From: Hoplostethus atlanticus
Taxonomy: Eukaryota; Chordata; Actinopteri; Trachichthyiformes; Trachichthyidae
NCBI GenBank assembly: GCA_034670405.1
Contig: JAXDDX010000058.1
Coordinates: 2,210,001-2,274,000, forward strand
Direction: 5' to 3'
Length of the DNA stretch: 64,000 nt
Position numbers and translations under genes: made by a program. Under the pieces are notes generated by a model. The model saw nothing but the letters and a program-made list of their open reading frames with translations, did not search any database and was not told the DNA's origin. The stretch's first letter is position 1, and the number at the start of each line of letters is the position of its first letter. Shown here piece after piece: positions 1-13,308 of this stretch.

Positions 1-1424
1 GTCCGCGTCTTCCAGAGACGAGCCGAAGCAGCAGTCGAGAAGTGGATGAGCGCCAGAGAGATGCTCACCTCTCCAGCAGCTGAGCGCTACTGAACAAAAG
101 AGCGCTCCGCAGGCTCCCTATTCAAATAGCAGGAGAGAAGAATAGGGGAGGGAGGGAGGGAGGGAGGGGGGTCGATCGGTGGAAGAGGAGCCGGGGTCGG
201 GGGGAGAGAAATGAGCAGGGGCGTCAATTCACTACAACCGCGATGTGTACATGCAACCCAAAGTCTCTGCATCTAATAATCATTCCATACCAAAACTTCG
301 AAACCCGCTACTAAATGTATGGGGACAAGCGGAACAACGACCGATGTCACTGTTGTTGGTCAGTGTGATAAATTATTAGACGTAGGTCCCCAAACGCACA
401 CAGTTTAGAGGGTTGGGTTAGAAAGACGTGATTTGGCACCGCTGTCCTGCTATAGCGTAATCCCGGTTTGCTTGTCTCTGAGCGGTGTAATCTGAGCGTC
501 CCTGAGGGACAGAATTACCTTGTTTGGTAGACCAGCAATGACCTCGACCTGGGGTTTAGTTGCAGTGGGTTAGTTTATCAAATTACATTAAAGCACAAAT
601 GTATCTCGGATTAAGTTATCAGACTAACGTTAAATCAACATTTTTATAGGCTGCATTTCACTTGAAGGCTAAAGCGGAAAACATGCAGCAGGGTCCACTT
701 TCCGCATCCACCTTTTGTGGCCTTGGCGCCAAATCGGACTTCAAGGGATTGAAATCCAGGCATAATGGCAATTAACTCAAATATCACTATTATTATCCCC
801 ATAAAAAGCACAAACTTGCTTGGATGGATGTCAATAGTGTTTTCAGTCAAAATAGTTTTCAGGAGGGATGCTGGCAGATATGTACGACCCACCGCTTTAT
901 TGCACAAAGAATAATGATCCCCCAAGAGACGCCATGATGCAGTGCGGGGGATATTAACGCTATACTCAGCAGAATAGTATCATTTAAGGATAGCTTGAGC
1001 TGCTTGCATTATTTTTTGTTAGTTTAATAAATAAAAACACAATTTTCCATAGTTAAAGTGTATTTTGACTTTACGCAAACCGCACTTGTAATGAACAACA
1101 CTGCAAAATGAATTCCACTGCATCAACTAAGAGTAGGTGACAGTGGGCAGATCTACTTGAAATGCAGAAAATGGTTTATTTATTGGCCCCACTGCACTGT
1201 GCTGCCATCCAGGTCCATGGCGGCCCCAGGAGCTGTCCACGGTGCTGAAACGGTTTAGCAGGCAGAGCGCTTAATGCGCCTTTCAGCAACATTTTTCTTA
1301 CAGCCGACTTTGCACACAATAAACACACACACTCACAAACGCACACACACAAACAGGAAATAGTTTGGCAACCAACCCATGGTGTACACTATTGTATGGT
1401 TATAGAGCAGACATATGTAGTACC
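1..1424. other. Left-flank non-coding region
   Basis: No conserved coding exon is recognisable here. The first 110 bases may hold a minus-strand first exon (separate entry). Bases 140-170 are a plus-strand G-rich run of GGGA repeats. The rest is unremarkable AT-rich sequence with a short CA-rich stretch around 1322-1358, up to the target site of the retrotransposon. A minus-strand open frame at 644-925 contains a hydrophobic stretch, but I cannot link it to a family. Confidence 0.6.
69..112 (-). other. Candidate first non-coding exon of a minus-strand gene (possibly ncan)
   Basis: Read on the minus strand, a GC-rich stretch ends in GGAGAG followed by GTGAGC, a strong splice-donor context, with the exon end at base 69. 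It lies downstream of a C-rich tract (complement of 140-170) and an AT-rich TATTTGAATA patch (complement of about 118-127) that could position a start site. No ATG with a conserved frame is visible, so it would be 5' UTR. Human NCAN lies next to NR2C2AP, so ncan running off the left edge is a reasonable guess. The exon, its start and its identity are all inferred. Confidence 0.25.
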
Positions 1425-1429
1425 CTTGT

Positions 1430-1985
1430 TGTCACGGTCTCCACCGTGCCCCCTGTGTTTCCCCATGTGTCTCTACCTGTCTGTCCCTGTCTGTGTGTGT
1501 ATGTGTCGGCGGGCGTGGCTCCAGTCTCCGGCTCCTCCCTGCATCATCACCTCATCCCGATCACCTGCTCTACCCCGCACACCTGCTATCCATCAAGTCA
1601 TCACCACCAGTATAAAAACCCCGGCCTTGCATCCACTCATCGCCAGATCGTTATTCAGCCAGTGTGGTATATCTCGTTCCCGGCCCTTGTATTTTGGACT
1701 AAAGCCTGGACTACCTGTGTGTTCGTTTGTTAACCCTGCTCTCTTCTCATCCCAAGATCTCCACCCGTACCCAGCCATACCGCATTCCTCCCTGCCTGTC
1801 TACCTGCTCTTCCTCTGCCTGCCACGTTCACCACCAGTCCCTCCGGCTCCCCCTGCTTCCGCCTCCAGCCCTGTCCACTACCTCCGCTCCTGTCTACCCC
1901 CCGGTTTTCTCTTCATAATAAACCTTTGTTCATCCTACCTCTGAGTTCGGTTCTGCTTTTGGGTCCCACCTGGGATACCGTAACA
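1430..1985 (+). repeat. 5' LTR
   Basis: 556 bp, starting TGTCACGG and ending CCGTAACA, which form imperfect terminal inverted repeats. A TATA box (TATAAAAA) lies at 1611-1618, and AATAAA at 1917-1922 would serve polyadenylation in the 3' copy. With initiation about 30 bp after the TATA box, R would begin near 1642, giving U3 of about 212 bp. Open frames inside the LTR recur in the 3' copy and are not genes. Confidence 0.95.
1611..1618 (+). promoter_or_regulatory. LTR TATA box
   Basis: TATAAAAA about 30 bp upstream of the predicted RNA start at 1641-1642. The spacing puts the transcript 5' end on the sequence complementary to the primer site at 1987-1997. Confidence 0.75.
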
Positions 1986-1998
1986 GAACGATCTGGCC
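1986..1998 (+). other. Primer-binding site, self-priming type
   Basis: Directly after the 5' LTR, AACGATCTGGC at 1987-1997 is the exact reverse complement of GCCAGATCGTT at 1642-1652, the predicted first bases of the element's own RNA. Tf1 of fission yeast and vertebrate sushi-like elements are known to prime minus-strand DNA from their own folded RNA through an 11-nt match instead of a tRNA. Length, location and offset after the LTR all fit that mechanism. I recognise no tRNA 3' end in the site. Confidence 0.8.
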
Positions 1999-2001
1999 AC
2001 G

Positions 2002-3030
2002 ATGGACCCAGCGAACCCGGACTCGGAGGCCGCCTCACTCCGGAGAGCAATCGCCAGCCAAGGCGAGTTCTTGGGGCAGCACGAACAAGTTCTCCGGAGC
2101 CTCACCGAAAACAACCAGGTTATGCTACAACAGATCACCCAGCTAACCAACCAGGTAACTAACCTAACTGCTCTCCTCACTCCGCCAGTCTCCACAGCCC
2201 CGCTCTCTCAGCCAGTCCTCCCGGTCCCGTCCCCGATGCCTCCACCCTCCCGGGAATCCTACGCATCGGATCCAGAACCCTTCTCTGGAGACGCGGACAA
2301 GTGCCGCGGGTTTTTGCTACAATGCTCCCTGATTTTCCTCCAGCGGCCACAAGCCTTTCCCTCAGACCAGCCCAAGGTACGGTACATCATCGGGCTGTTA
2401 CGAGGAAGGGCGCTGGCATGGGTCGAGGCAGTGCACTCACACCAGCCAATTGAGGGATTTCTTTTCGAGGGTTTCATCGCTGCTTTTAAGGATGTGTTCG
2501 ACCACCCGGTTCACTGGGGAGATGCGGCGAGGCGCCTAACGAATCTCCGTCAGGGAACCCGAAGCGTGGCGGACTTCTCCGTGGAGTTTAAAACTGTGGC
2601 AGCTGACGCGGGGTGGGCCGACGCAGCGCTTCGGGGTACGTTTTTAAATGCTCTTAATGAACACCTGCAGGACGAAATAGCCGCCCGAGATGAACCGCCA
2701 GATTTTAAGGCTCTGGTCTCCCTGGCGATCCAGCTCGACAACCGCCTGCGGGGGCGCCGCAGACAAGGGGCGGCACGGGTTCCGTCTCCGAGCTTCTCTG
2801 CCTCCACTCTCCCTCCTCTCGCCAGGTCGGCAGCCACTCTTTCCACCATCACCCCGGCCCCGTTTTCCTGGACTCCTCCGGACGAAGAGGCCATGCAGCT
2901 GGGAAAGGCCCGCTTGTCTCCAGCTGAGCGGCAGCGCAGGATGCGGTCGGGGGCATGCCTGTACTGCGGGGAACCCGGTCACCTTTTGGCCACCTGCCCG
3001 GCCCGACCAAAAGGCAGGGCTCACCAGTAG
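2002..3030 (+). CDS. gag: Retrotransposon Gag polyprotein
   Basis: 342 codons, opening 16 bases after the LTR at an ATG in a good context (CACGATGG). The N-terminal 60 residues are polar, rich in Q, N, L and E, and likely helical. A Pro/Ser-rich linker follows, then an alpha-helical capsid-like core at about 75-240. Near the C-terminus is a CCHC zinc knuckle (C-x2-C-x4-H-x4-C, residues 319-332), typical of nucleocapsid RNA binding. The protein should package the element RNA in cytoplasmic particles. It resembles the Gag of sushi-type elements from which mammalian PEG10/RTL genes arose, known family relationship rather than an alignment made here. There is no premature stop. It overlaps pol by 76 bases. 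Confidence 0.9.
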   Translation: MDPANPDSEAASLRRAIASQGEFLGQHEQVLRSLTENNQVMLQQITQLTNQVTNLTALLTPPVSTAPLSQPVLPVPSPMPPPSRESYASDPEPFSGDADKCRGFLLQCSLIFLQRPQAFPSDQPKVRYIIGLLRGRALAWVEAVHSHQPIEGFLFEGFIAAFKDVFDHPVHWGDAARRLTNLRQGTRSVADFSVEFKTVAADAGWADAALRGTFLNALNEHLQDEIAARDEPPDFKALVSLAIQLDNRLRGRRRQGAARVPSPSFSASTLPPLARSAATLSTITPAPFSWTPPDEEAMQLGKARLSPAERQRRMRSGACLYCGEPGHLLATCPARPKGRAHQ

Positions 3031-6000
3031 CTGCGGGGATACTGGTGAGTCAAGTGTCTGTCTCTCCTGTTCCCCGTATGCAGTTTAAGGCCACCCTGTG
3101 CTGGGATCAGGAGACCCTGCCCCTGGTGGCTTTAGTGGACTCTGGGGCTGATGCGAACTTCATCGACGCCAGCCTCGCCTCACAAGCCGGTCTCGCCATA
3201 GAGCCCTTAGCTGCTCCCCTGGACGCCAACGCCTTGGATGGCAGACTTCTGGCTCGGGTCACCCACCAGACCAAGCCGTTACTCCTCATCCTCTCCGGCA
3301 ACCACCGCGAGCAGATCCGGTTCCATGTCATCTCGTCACCCCATGCACCCATCATCCTCGGTTACCCCTGGCTCCAGCTGCACAACCCCCACCTCGACTG
3401 GACCACCGGCAAGGTAAGCAGCTGGAGTCCATTTTGCCTTTCCACGTGTCTACGGTCTGCTCTTTCCCCAACAGAGGGCTTAGCCGCTCCATCGCTGCCC
3501 GAGCCCCTGGACCTAACCACCATTCCATCTGTTTACCATGACCTGGGGGAGGTCTTCAGTAAACAGCAGGCCCTCTCACTGCCTCCTCATCGTCCCTACG
3601 ACTGTGCCATAGACCTCCTCCCGGGAGCCACCCTACCGTCCAGCCGTCTCTACAACCTATCCCGTCCGGAAAGGCAGACCATGGAGGGCTACATCAGGGA
3701 CTCTCTGGCGGCGGGTATCATCAAGCCCTCCTCATCCCCGGTAGGAGCAGGGTTCTTTTTTGTATCAAAGAAAGACCTGTCTCTCCGCCCCTGCATTGAC
3801 TTCCGGGGTCTGAACAATATCACCATCAAGAATAAATATCCTCTTCCTTTGATAAACTCTGCTTTTGAGCCCCTGCAGGACGCCACGGTGTTTTCAAAAT
3901 TGGACCTGCGAAACGCCTACCACCTGGTGAGGATTCGAGAAGGGGATGAATGGAAGACGGCGTTCAATACTCCGGTGGGACACTTCGAATACCTAGTCAT
4001 GCCCTTCGGACTGACCAACGCCCCCGCCGTCTTCCAAGCCCTGGTTAACGACGTCCTCCGGGACTTCCTGAATCGTTCCGTGTTTGTGTACATCGACGAC
4101 ATCCTCATCTTCTCCCGCAACCTCGAGGAGCACGTCCAACACGTCCGCCAGGTTTTGCAACGCCTGCTAGAGAACAAGTTGTTCGTTAAGGCAGAGAAGT
4201 GCGAATTCCACGCCAGTTCGGTGAGCTTCCTGGGCTATATAATCGAGTGCGGGCAGGTGCGACCAGATCCAGGCAAGATCCAAGCTGTGGTCGAGTGGCC
4301 TACGCCCACGTCCCGGAAACAACTACAGCGCTTCCTTGGCTTCGCCAATTTTTATCGCCGTTTTATTAGGGACTACAGCCGCATCGCTGCCCCGCTGACC
4401 AAGCTCACCTCTCCGGCACTCCCCTTCACCTGGACCCCCGAGGCGGGACGGGCCTTCACTGAGCTGAAGAGGCGCTTCACGTCCGCACCCATCCTGGTCC
4501 ACCCCGACCCCTCGCGCCAGTTCGTCGTGGAGGTGGATGCCTCTGACACGGGGGTCGGGGCGGTCCTCTCCCAACGATCCAGCTCGGACCAGAAACTCCA
4601 TCCCTGCGCCTTCCTGTCTCGTCGTCTGTCGCCCGCCGAACGGAACTACGACGTAGGCAACCGGGAGTTGCTGGCCGTGAAGCTGGCCTTGGAGGAGTGG
4701 AGACACTGGCTGGAGGGGGCCGAACTTCCTTTTGTGGTCTGGACAGACCACAAAAACCTTGCCTACCTCCAGTCAGCCAAGCGCCTCAATTCCCGTCAGG
4801 CTCGTTGGGCCTTGTTCTTTGGACGTTTTTCTTTTATCCTCACCTATCGCCCTGGATCCCGCAACACTAAGCCGGACGCTCTCTCCCGCCTGCATGTCTC
4901 CCAGGAGGCGCCGGCCACCCCGGACACCATCCTCCCGTCTTCCTGCGTGGTGGCTGCTGTTACCTGGGAAATCGAGGCGACGGTGAGGCAAGCCCAGCAG
5001 ACCCAGCCCGACCCAGGTAACGGCCCCCCTAACCGTTTGTTTGTTCCCAACTCTGTCCGCTCCCAGGTCCTCCAGTGGGGTCACACGTCCCGGTTGGCCT
5101 GCCATCCGGGAATGGGCCGCACGCTGGCACTCCTCAGAGGACACTTTTGGTGGCCGACTATGGAGGCCGACACCCGCACCTTCGTCGCCGCTTGCACAGT
5201 GTGTGCGCGTGGAAAGACCTCCCACCGGCCCCCGGCTGGCCTGCTCCGCCCCCTACCTGTTCCCAGTCGCCCCTGGTCCCACATCGCACTCGACTTCATC
5301 ACCGGACTACCCCCCTCTCAAGGTAACACCACCATACTCACCATCGTCGACCGGTTTTCAAAGACTGCACACTTTGTTGCCCTCCCCAAACTCCCCACAG
5401 CCCATGAGACGGCCGAGCTGCTTACCCTTCATGTCCTTCGCCTCCATGGGATTCCCTCGGACATCGTGTCAGACCGGGGGCCACAATTCATCTCCCAGGT
5501 GTGGAGGTCTTTCTGCATGGCCCTGGGAGCCTCGGTGAGCCTCTCCTCCGGATTCCATCCCCAGACCAACGGCCAAACGGAGCGGGCTAACCAAGACCTG
5601 GAGTCCGCGCTCCGCTGCGTCGCCGCTCGCAACCCCTCCTCCTGGAGCTCCCAGCTACCGTGGGTAGAGTATGCCCATAACTCGCTCCCCAGTGCAGCCA
5701 TGGGGAGGTCACCCTTTGAGGCCTCCTTGGGCTATCAACCTCCCCTGTTCCCAGCCCAGGAGGAGGAGATCGCGGTTCCATCGGTTCAGGCCCACCTACG
5801 TCGTTGCCGTCGGATCTGGAGGGAGACACGCTCCGCGCTCCTCCGCACTGCCGACCGCAACCGACGCCTGGCCGACCGTCACCGGACCCCGGCTCCGGAG
5901 TATCGCCCAGGTCAGAGAGTTTGGCTGTCCTCAAGGGATATTCCCCTTAGGGTCATCTCAAAGAAACTGTCCCCCCGGTTTATTGGTCCTTACGAGATCG

Positions 6001-6353
6001 ATAAAATCATCAACCCCTCTGCCGTAAGACTGAAACTGCCCAGGTCCATGAGGATTCACCCTACCTTCCACGTCTCCCAAATTAAACCTGTGTCTGTCAG
6101 CCCCTTGTGCCCTCCAGCCGTTCCCCCTCCACCCCCCCGGATCATCGATGACCACCCAGCCTACACCGTCCGGCGGCTACTGGACGTACGCCGCCGAGGC
6201 CGGGGATACCAATACCTGGTCGACTGGGAGGGATATGGCCCGGAGGAACGCACCTGGGTTTCCCGTCGTCTCATCCTGGACCCCTCCCTCGTTCGGGAGT
6301 TCCACCAGGCCCATCCGGACAAGCCTGGTGGGTCGCCTGGAGGCTCCCGTTGA
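2955..6353 (+). CDS. pol: Retrotransposon Pol polyprotein (PR-RT-RNaseH-IN-chromodomain)
   Basis: 1132 codons from the first ATG, in the -1 frame relative to gag. Domains in order: aspartic protease with DSG at 62-64; reverse transcriptase (about 200-440) with LDLRNAY (D317) and YIDD at 379-382; RNase H with D528, E571, D598 and D641; integrase with an HHCC zinc site (H710, H717, C747, C750) and a catalytic triad D780, D840, E876 in D,D35E spacing; and a C-terminal chromodomain, about 1070-1120, with [12 protein letters not shown]. All catalytic residues are present and there is no internal stop, so the copy looks competent. The frame is closed by TGA at 2925-2927, so any frameshift from gag must fall between 2928 and 3027. 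Chromodomains in this clade direct integration to marked chromatin. Confidence 0.92.
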   Translation: MPVLRGTRSPFGHLPGPTKRQGSPVAAGILVSQVSVSPVPRMQFKATLCWDQETLPLVALVDSGADANFIDASLASQAGLAIEPLAAPLDANALDGRLLARVTHQTKPLLLILSGNHREQIRFHVISSPHAPIILGYPWLQLHNPHLDWTTGKVSSWSPFCLSTCLRSALSPTEGLAAPSLPEPLDLTTIPSVYHDLGEVFSKQQALSLPPHRPYDCAIDLLPGATLPSSRLYNLSRPERQTMEGYIRDSLAAGIIKPSSSPVGAGFFFVSKKDLSLRPCIDFRGLNNITIKNKYPLPLINSAFEPLQDATVFSKLDLRNAYHLVRIREGDEWKTAFNTPVGHFEYLVMPFGLTNAPAVFQALVNDVLRDFLNRSVFVYIDDILIFSRNLEEHVQHVRQVLQRLLENKLFVKAEKCEFHASSVSFLGYIIECGQVRPDPGKIQAVVEWPTPTSRKQLQRFLGFANFYRRFIRDYSRIAAPLTKLTSPALPFTWTPEAGRAFTELKRRFTSAPILVHPDPSRQFVVEVDASDTGVGAVLSQRSSSDQKLHPCAFLSRRLSPAERNYDVGNRELLAVKLALEEWRHWLEGAELPFVVWTDHKNLAYLQSAKRLNSRQARWALFFGRFSFILTYRPGSRNTKPDALSRLHVSQEAPATPDTILPSSCVVAAVTWEIEATVRQAQQTQPDPGNGPPNRLFVPNSVRSQVLQWGHTSRLACHPGMGRTLALLRGHFWWPTMEADTRTFVAACTVCARGKTSHRPPAGLLRPLPVPSRPWSHIALDFITGLPPSQGNTTILTIVDRFSKTAHFVALPKLPTAHETAELLTLHVLRLHGIPSDIVSDRGPQFISQVWRSFCMALGASVSLSSGFHPQTNGQTERANQDLESALRCVAARNPSSWSSQLPWVEYAHNSLPSAAMGRSPFEASLGYQPPLFPAQEEEIAVPSVQAHLRRCRRIWRETRSALLRTADRNRRLADRHRTPAPEYRPGQRVWLSSRDIPLRVISKKLSPRFIGPYEIDKIINPSAVRLKLPRSMRIHPTFHVSQIKPVSVSPLCPPAVPPPPPRIIDDHPAYTVRRLLDVRRRGRGYQYLVDWEGYGPEERTWVSRRLILDPSLVREFHQAHPDKPGGSPGGSR

Positions 6354-6362
6354 GGGGGGGGG
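6352..6362 (+). other. Polypurine tract
   Basis: GA followed by nine G residues overlaps the pol stop region and ends three bases before the 3' LTR. This is the expected primer position for plus-strand DNA synthesis. Confidence 0.75.
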
Positions 6363-6365
6363 TAC

Positions 6366-6921
6366 TGTCACGGTCTCCACCGTGCCCCCTGTGTTTCCCC
6401 ATGTGTCTCTACCTGTCTGTCCCTGTCTGTGTGTGTATGTGTCGGCGGGCGTGGCTCCAGTCTCCGGCTCCTCCCTGCATCATCACCTCATCCCGATCAC
6501 CTGCTCTACCCCGCACACCTGCTATCCATCAAGTCATCACCACCAGTATAAAAACCCCGGCCTTGCATCCACTCATCGCCAGATCGTTATTCAGCCAGTG
6601 TGGTATATCTCGTTCCCGGCCCTTGTATTTTGGACTAAAGCCTTGACTACCTGTGTGTTCGTTTGTTAACCCTGCTCTCTTCTCATCCCAAGATCTCCAC
6701 CCGTACCCAGCCATACCGCATTCCTCCCTGCCTGTCTACCTGCTCTTCCTCTGCCTGCCACGTTCACCACCAGTCCCTCCGGCTCCCCCTGCTTCCGCCT
6801 CCAGCCCTGTCCACTACCTCCGCTCCTGTCTACCCCCCGGTTTTCTCTTCATAATAAACCTTTGTTCATCCTACCTCTGAGTTCGGTTCTGCTTTTGGGT
6901 CCCACCTGGGATACCGTAACA
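6366..6921 (+). repeat. 3' LTR
   Basis: Copy of 1430-1985 with a constant offset of 4936 bases and one visible substitution (t at 6644 for g at 1708). The equivalent TATA box starts at 6547 and the AATAAA signal is at 6853-6858. It is followed directly by the second copy of the CTTGT target duplication. Confidence 0.95.
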
Positions 6922-6926
6922 CTTGT

Positions 6927-9139
<2,213 letters not shown>

Positions 9140-9140
<1 letters not shown>

Positions 9141-9200
9141 TGTAAGTTTCTCTGGATACGCATGCCAGATAAATACCAATAAAGGTAAATGGAAATGCAA
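9140..9200 (+). repeat. Fragment of a common teleost interspersed repeat
   Basis: GTAAGTTTCTCTGGATACG then a run like GCCAGATAAATACCAATAAA resembles the abundant fish repeat tail of the form GTAAGTCGCTCTGGATAAG followed by AAATGTAAATG. A second piece in the opposite orientation lies at 16868-16910. Family assignment is from memory. Confidence 0.5.
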
Positions 9201-9360
9201 GTAGAAACGATAAAACTACCTCACACTCAAAATCCTCTTTTCATCCACTGTAGCAAGACCAACACACACACAGTAGTAACAGCAGCAAATTGATATACCT
9301 TTGCAAAACATACGTAAAAATACACCCAGCCTCTTGTGCTTCCTACTCAAAAATTCAGCA

Positions 9361-9415
9361 AAGACAAAGAGAGAGAGAGTGAGAGACAGAAAGAGAGAGA
9401 GTGAGAGAGAGAGAG
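9361..9415. repeat. GA-rich simple repeat
   Basis: Interrupted (GA)n tract with GTGA and GACAGA variants. Confidence 0.9.
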
Positions 9416-11769
9416 CACCTGGACAGTATTAATACTACAATATATACCTTTGCATTGTATCATCAGTTGCAGAGAGGAGAGGAGAGATGGAAATAAGACA
9501 TGAGGTGAGGAGATGAGAAAGTAGAAAATGAAAGGCACTGAGACACAGTAATCTCATTTTAGTTCATAACATGTTTCTCTGTTAAAAAGGAATTACAGGA
9601 GTTACAGGGGTGAACACTGGGGGGGGGGGCCACTGCTCTGGGGAATGCTAGCCTATTTGAGAACATACTACAACATACTAGTCTGAAGATGAACTTACAG
9701 AACACTCTGCAAATTACCTTGGAAACCCGAGTCAAGTAAGCTCGCTAAAAGTGTTAAATGTCAAATCAAAAGACCAAGTTGTCGACCTCGGCTCCTAATA
9801 CCTAGCCTAATCACAGTAAAGTACACCTATTATAGCTTATTATAGATTAGTTAGTTTATTATAGTTATTGCTATATTACGCCCCCAAATGTAGTGTGTGG
9901 GGGTGGGATATGTGTGTGTCATGGGGGTCATTCTTGGCACCAATCCAGACTCCGCAGTTCATTGACCCAGAAACGACTGACACAAGCACTAAGAGGCAAT
10001 CAACAAACCGCAGTCGGCCCATTCGCCATCAATGAGAATGGCTGGCTGCTTGAAGGGGGTTAAATGACCAAATGGTGGAAATGAGAGGACGGGATGGGGG
10101 TAGCGGGGATAGAGCAAGGGACTGAGGGAAAGAGGGAGGGAGGGGAGACAGACAAAGCGTGGGATGACGTTTGTCTGGCCAGTGACAGGCACTGTGGGAA
10201 CACCAGGGGTGAAGTGAAGCGCTGCAGAAAAGAGAAGAGCCTGTAAATGAGGGCGTAATGAAGCCGCGCAGGTGGGGGCAGGTGATCCATAATGAATGAA
10301 GGTGAGGAGGGGAGGAGACCTGTGGGGCTTTGCTGGGTCTGTAATAAACACATGACCAACCAGAGAGTCTCTGGCTGACTCAGTGGACAGGCAGAGAGCT
10401 GAGGTGGTTTTCTTTGATGTTTAATGATGTTCCTAGCCAGGGCCTGATGGGAAGCCATTACTGGTTCCCTGGATCAGAACTTAGTGGAGGCAGAGCATCA
10501 CTGTCACCTAAATCCATGGACCTTTAAGCAGATCTCTCTAAAGAAAGCATTCACTCAGTCTGACGAGGAAGGCCATTTTAGAAGCATTGAGTGAGGAGGG
10601 GGAAACCTAAACAGAGCACTTAAGAGGGACTGTTTTAATATAAGTCAGCTGGTCAGTCAGTCAGCTGGTTTGTTTATTATATAGCACTTAGCTAACAGCA
10701 GAGGATGCCTTACAAAATACTTAAAAACAAGGAACACTAAAACATTTAATAACAAGACTTTAAAAATTGCCTGCATCTCTCAGTTTCCTGTGTCTCAGTT
10801 TAATTACTCACTAGCGTAAACTCACTAAAAGTACTAATATGAACAACCGTTAATGCCCTTGTACATATTTGTGGAATTAATCAAAACAGACAAATACTGT
10901 AAAATGGGACGAAACACGAAGGTTTTGCTTTCGTGTTTCCAAAATATCTTCTAACAAATCAAACGCGAGCGATTTAATTGGTAATGGAAATTCCCTGTTT
11001 TGGGGAATACAGATGATGGTAGATTTGCCAGAATTGTTCTTATGGGACACAAACAGTAACATGTGCTCTCCTCATTTCGAAGGCATTATCATGGAACCAT
11101 CCACTGGATGGGTTTCTTCCGGCAGCCTCTCTCCTCCAGAATTGCCGACAGTTATCCCCCTTCTGTCTTGTCAGCTGACAGATGGGATGTGTGATCAAAG
11201 AAATCATATCCTGTGTATAAAAAATTGCAATATATTCTGTTGCACCCTCTTGAAACTGACATTTTGTCTGTTCCATCGAAAAAGAAATTCAAGGATGAGA
11301 CAACAACATGCAAATTCTCTCCTCATTTTGCCTAACTGCAGGCCAATGCTGACGTATCCTCTGCCCTCCTCAAAGCAGTGACACTCTAATGAGGCTTACA
11401 AGAGCATGATATCAAAAGAGGGATACCATACTGACAGTGGCCCTACTGGGACAAAAAGATTAAAAATGCATTTCCACCAAAAATCCCTGTAAGCTGTTCT
11501 CCAAGCTATCTGAAAGTGATGGAGCTGGGCTACAGTGTCCTGTCCACTCTGGCCAACACTGCCAGGTACAGGAGCTGTAATTGACACAGCTCTGCGGTGA
11601 AAACTCAATTGCACACAATAGCCATGGGCAGAGACAATGTCAGGATCAAAGACAGTGTCTTTGGGCCAGGTTGTATTACAAACTGGACAAGGGGGTGCTT
11701 AGCTTCACCAGCCACGTCAGTGTCAATACTGGAGACCTAGAAGGAAGCTGTTCTCACAACTCAGCTAGG

Positions 11770-11803
11770 GGAGAGAGAGAGAGAGACAGACAGACAAGAC
11801 AGA

Positions 11804-11830
<27 letters not shown>
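11770..11830. repeat. (GA)n microsatellite
   Basis: GAGAGA tract broken by a GACAGACAGA segment. Confidence 0.9.
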
Positions 11831-11834
<4 letters not shown>

Positions 11835-13252
11835 ACAGAGTGGCAATGGCAGAGAGAAAGAGAAAGATAAATAATATTATTTTGATATAACACATTTGAT
11901 TGTGTGAAAAAATTCGCTCCTCTGCTGAGAATAAAATACCCTTGTTCTGTTTCATTTCTCCCCGTCGCTACAGTCTCTACTGTCATCTCTGCCTTTAAAA
12001 GGTGTGTTTAAAGTAAGTTGTTACACACACAACCTTCTGGGAGAGGGAGTGCGACCCCCTCATCCCCAGCATCCTGTCCAGCCTTGAAATGCACAGGTAT
12101 TGAGTTTTACAGAAAACCATAAAGATGATAGTTCAATAAAAAAGCCGGCTGCAGAGGTTTTCTGTCATGGTTCAGAGGGCCGGGGTTGGATGTCTGCCAA
12201 TCTCTTGGGTTATGAATCCAGGAAGCATGGTGATAGACAGAAGCAGGGTCAGAGTCCAGTGTTGCAACAGAATACCAACAGCCTCAACAACTCTTACTTG
12301 TTTGGGGTTAGTCTGTTGCCCAAAATGAAATCTTCACTTTCAGAGTTGTACTATCAGCAGGCACAGTTGGTCGTGCTCAAAGAAAACAAAATTATTCCTG
12401 GAAGTTATTACAAATTAACAGCTGTTGTCAACATAACTGATTGGCTAATGGTACTGTGACTAATTACTCTCAGGGCTCTGCACATCAACAAAACAATACA
12501 TAAGCAGAAACCGTCTTTATAATGAAACACAGCTCCACCGAGCTACCCTGAACACAGTGTGAGAGAGAGAGTAATGTTAACACTGTGTCTCTCTACCGCC
12601 AGTCAACAGCTCCGCTTTAGCCTTATTATAAATCAGCATAACGAGGCACAAATCAGCATTAATCAGCATATGGGTCAGGGGCACACAGGGAGAAACATAA
12701 TGGCACATAATGTAAAGGATCCATTATCGACTCACACATCACCTCATGTCTCCCTCTCCCTCTGTTATTGGCAGTTTCTGTACTGGCAGTCTTTGTACTG
12801 TGACTTCCATCAATACCGAGGGACAACGTAGAGTCTTTCGCAGAAGACTCATCCACAGACGTGTTAAATACCTTGACAAAGACGGGGGTAGAAAAGTGAT
12901 GACAAACACAGTCTGATAAATGGCCTAGTTAAGGTTAACAGGTATTATAGTGCAGGCCTCATTGCATTGGAGAAGCTGGAAGTGGTCCAATGGATTCCAA
13001 TTAATAAGGGAAAACATGGGGTTTGCAGAAGCAGGACCTGGTACTGGTATTATAACAGCTGCATTATACCATAAATTGCTTGGCTGTGTCTACATTTCAA
13101 TCAGTGTCTATGACAGAGAAGAGCAAACTCCAGTGTGCCAGGCCCTGTTGGAAAGGCCTTTCCAGATTGTGTACAGGAGGACTGGGGAGGCTGGTTAGTA
13201 CGTCCCATCCCTCTCTCCATTGTTTATCACCATCCCTCTTTACCTGTGCATC

Positions 13253-13254
<2 letters not shown>

Positions 13255-13293
<39 letters not shown>

Positions 13294-13308
13294 TCTCACT
13301 CTCTCTCT
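13255..13308. repeat. (CT)n microsatellite
   Basis: CT dinucleotide tract with two CACT interruptions. Confidence 0.9.

Larger units (their letters stand above)
1425..6926 (+). mobile_element. Complete Ty3/gypsy chromovirus (Tf1/sushi-type LTR retrotransposon) with target duplication
   Basis: The element runs from 1430 to 6921 and is flanked by the 5-bp direct repeat CTTGT (1425-1429 and 6922-6926). It has two 556-bp LTRs with TG...CA ends, a primer site directly after the 5' LTR, an intact gag frame, an intact pol frame ordered protease, reverse transcriptase, RNase H, integrase and chromodomain, and a G-rich polypurine tract before the 3' LTR. The LTRs differ at one base that I could find (g at 1708, t at 6644), so insertion was very recent. 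Gag and pol are markedly GC-rich against the AT-rich flanks, as expected of inserted DNA. No envelope frame is present. The integrase-then-chromodomain order places it among chromoviruses. Confidence 0.95.

Noticed and set aside
644..925. Minus-strand open frame of 93 codons with a hydrophobic stretch
   Set aside because: No family is recognised, no convincing splice sites are present and there is no support from neighbours.
1365..1944. Plus-strand open frames of 122 and 182 codons
   Set aside because: They lie largely within the 5' LTR, recur in the 3' LTR and have low-complexity Pro/Ser/Cys content; they are not genes.
2901..2907. G-GGA-AAG heptamer in the gag frame, similar to the PEG10/sushi frameshift site
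   Set aside because: A shift here enters a frame that meets TGA at 2925-2927, seven codons later, so it cannot produce Gag-Pol in this copy.
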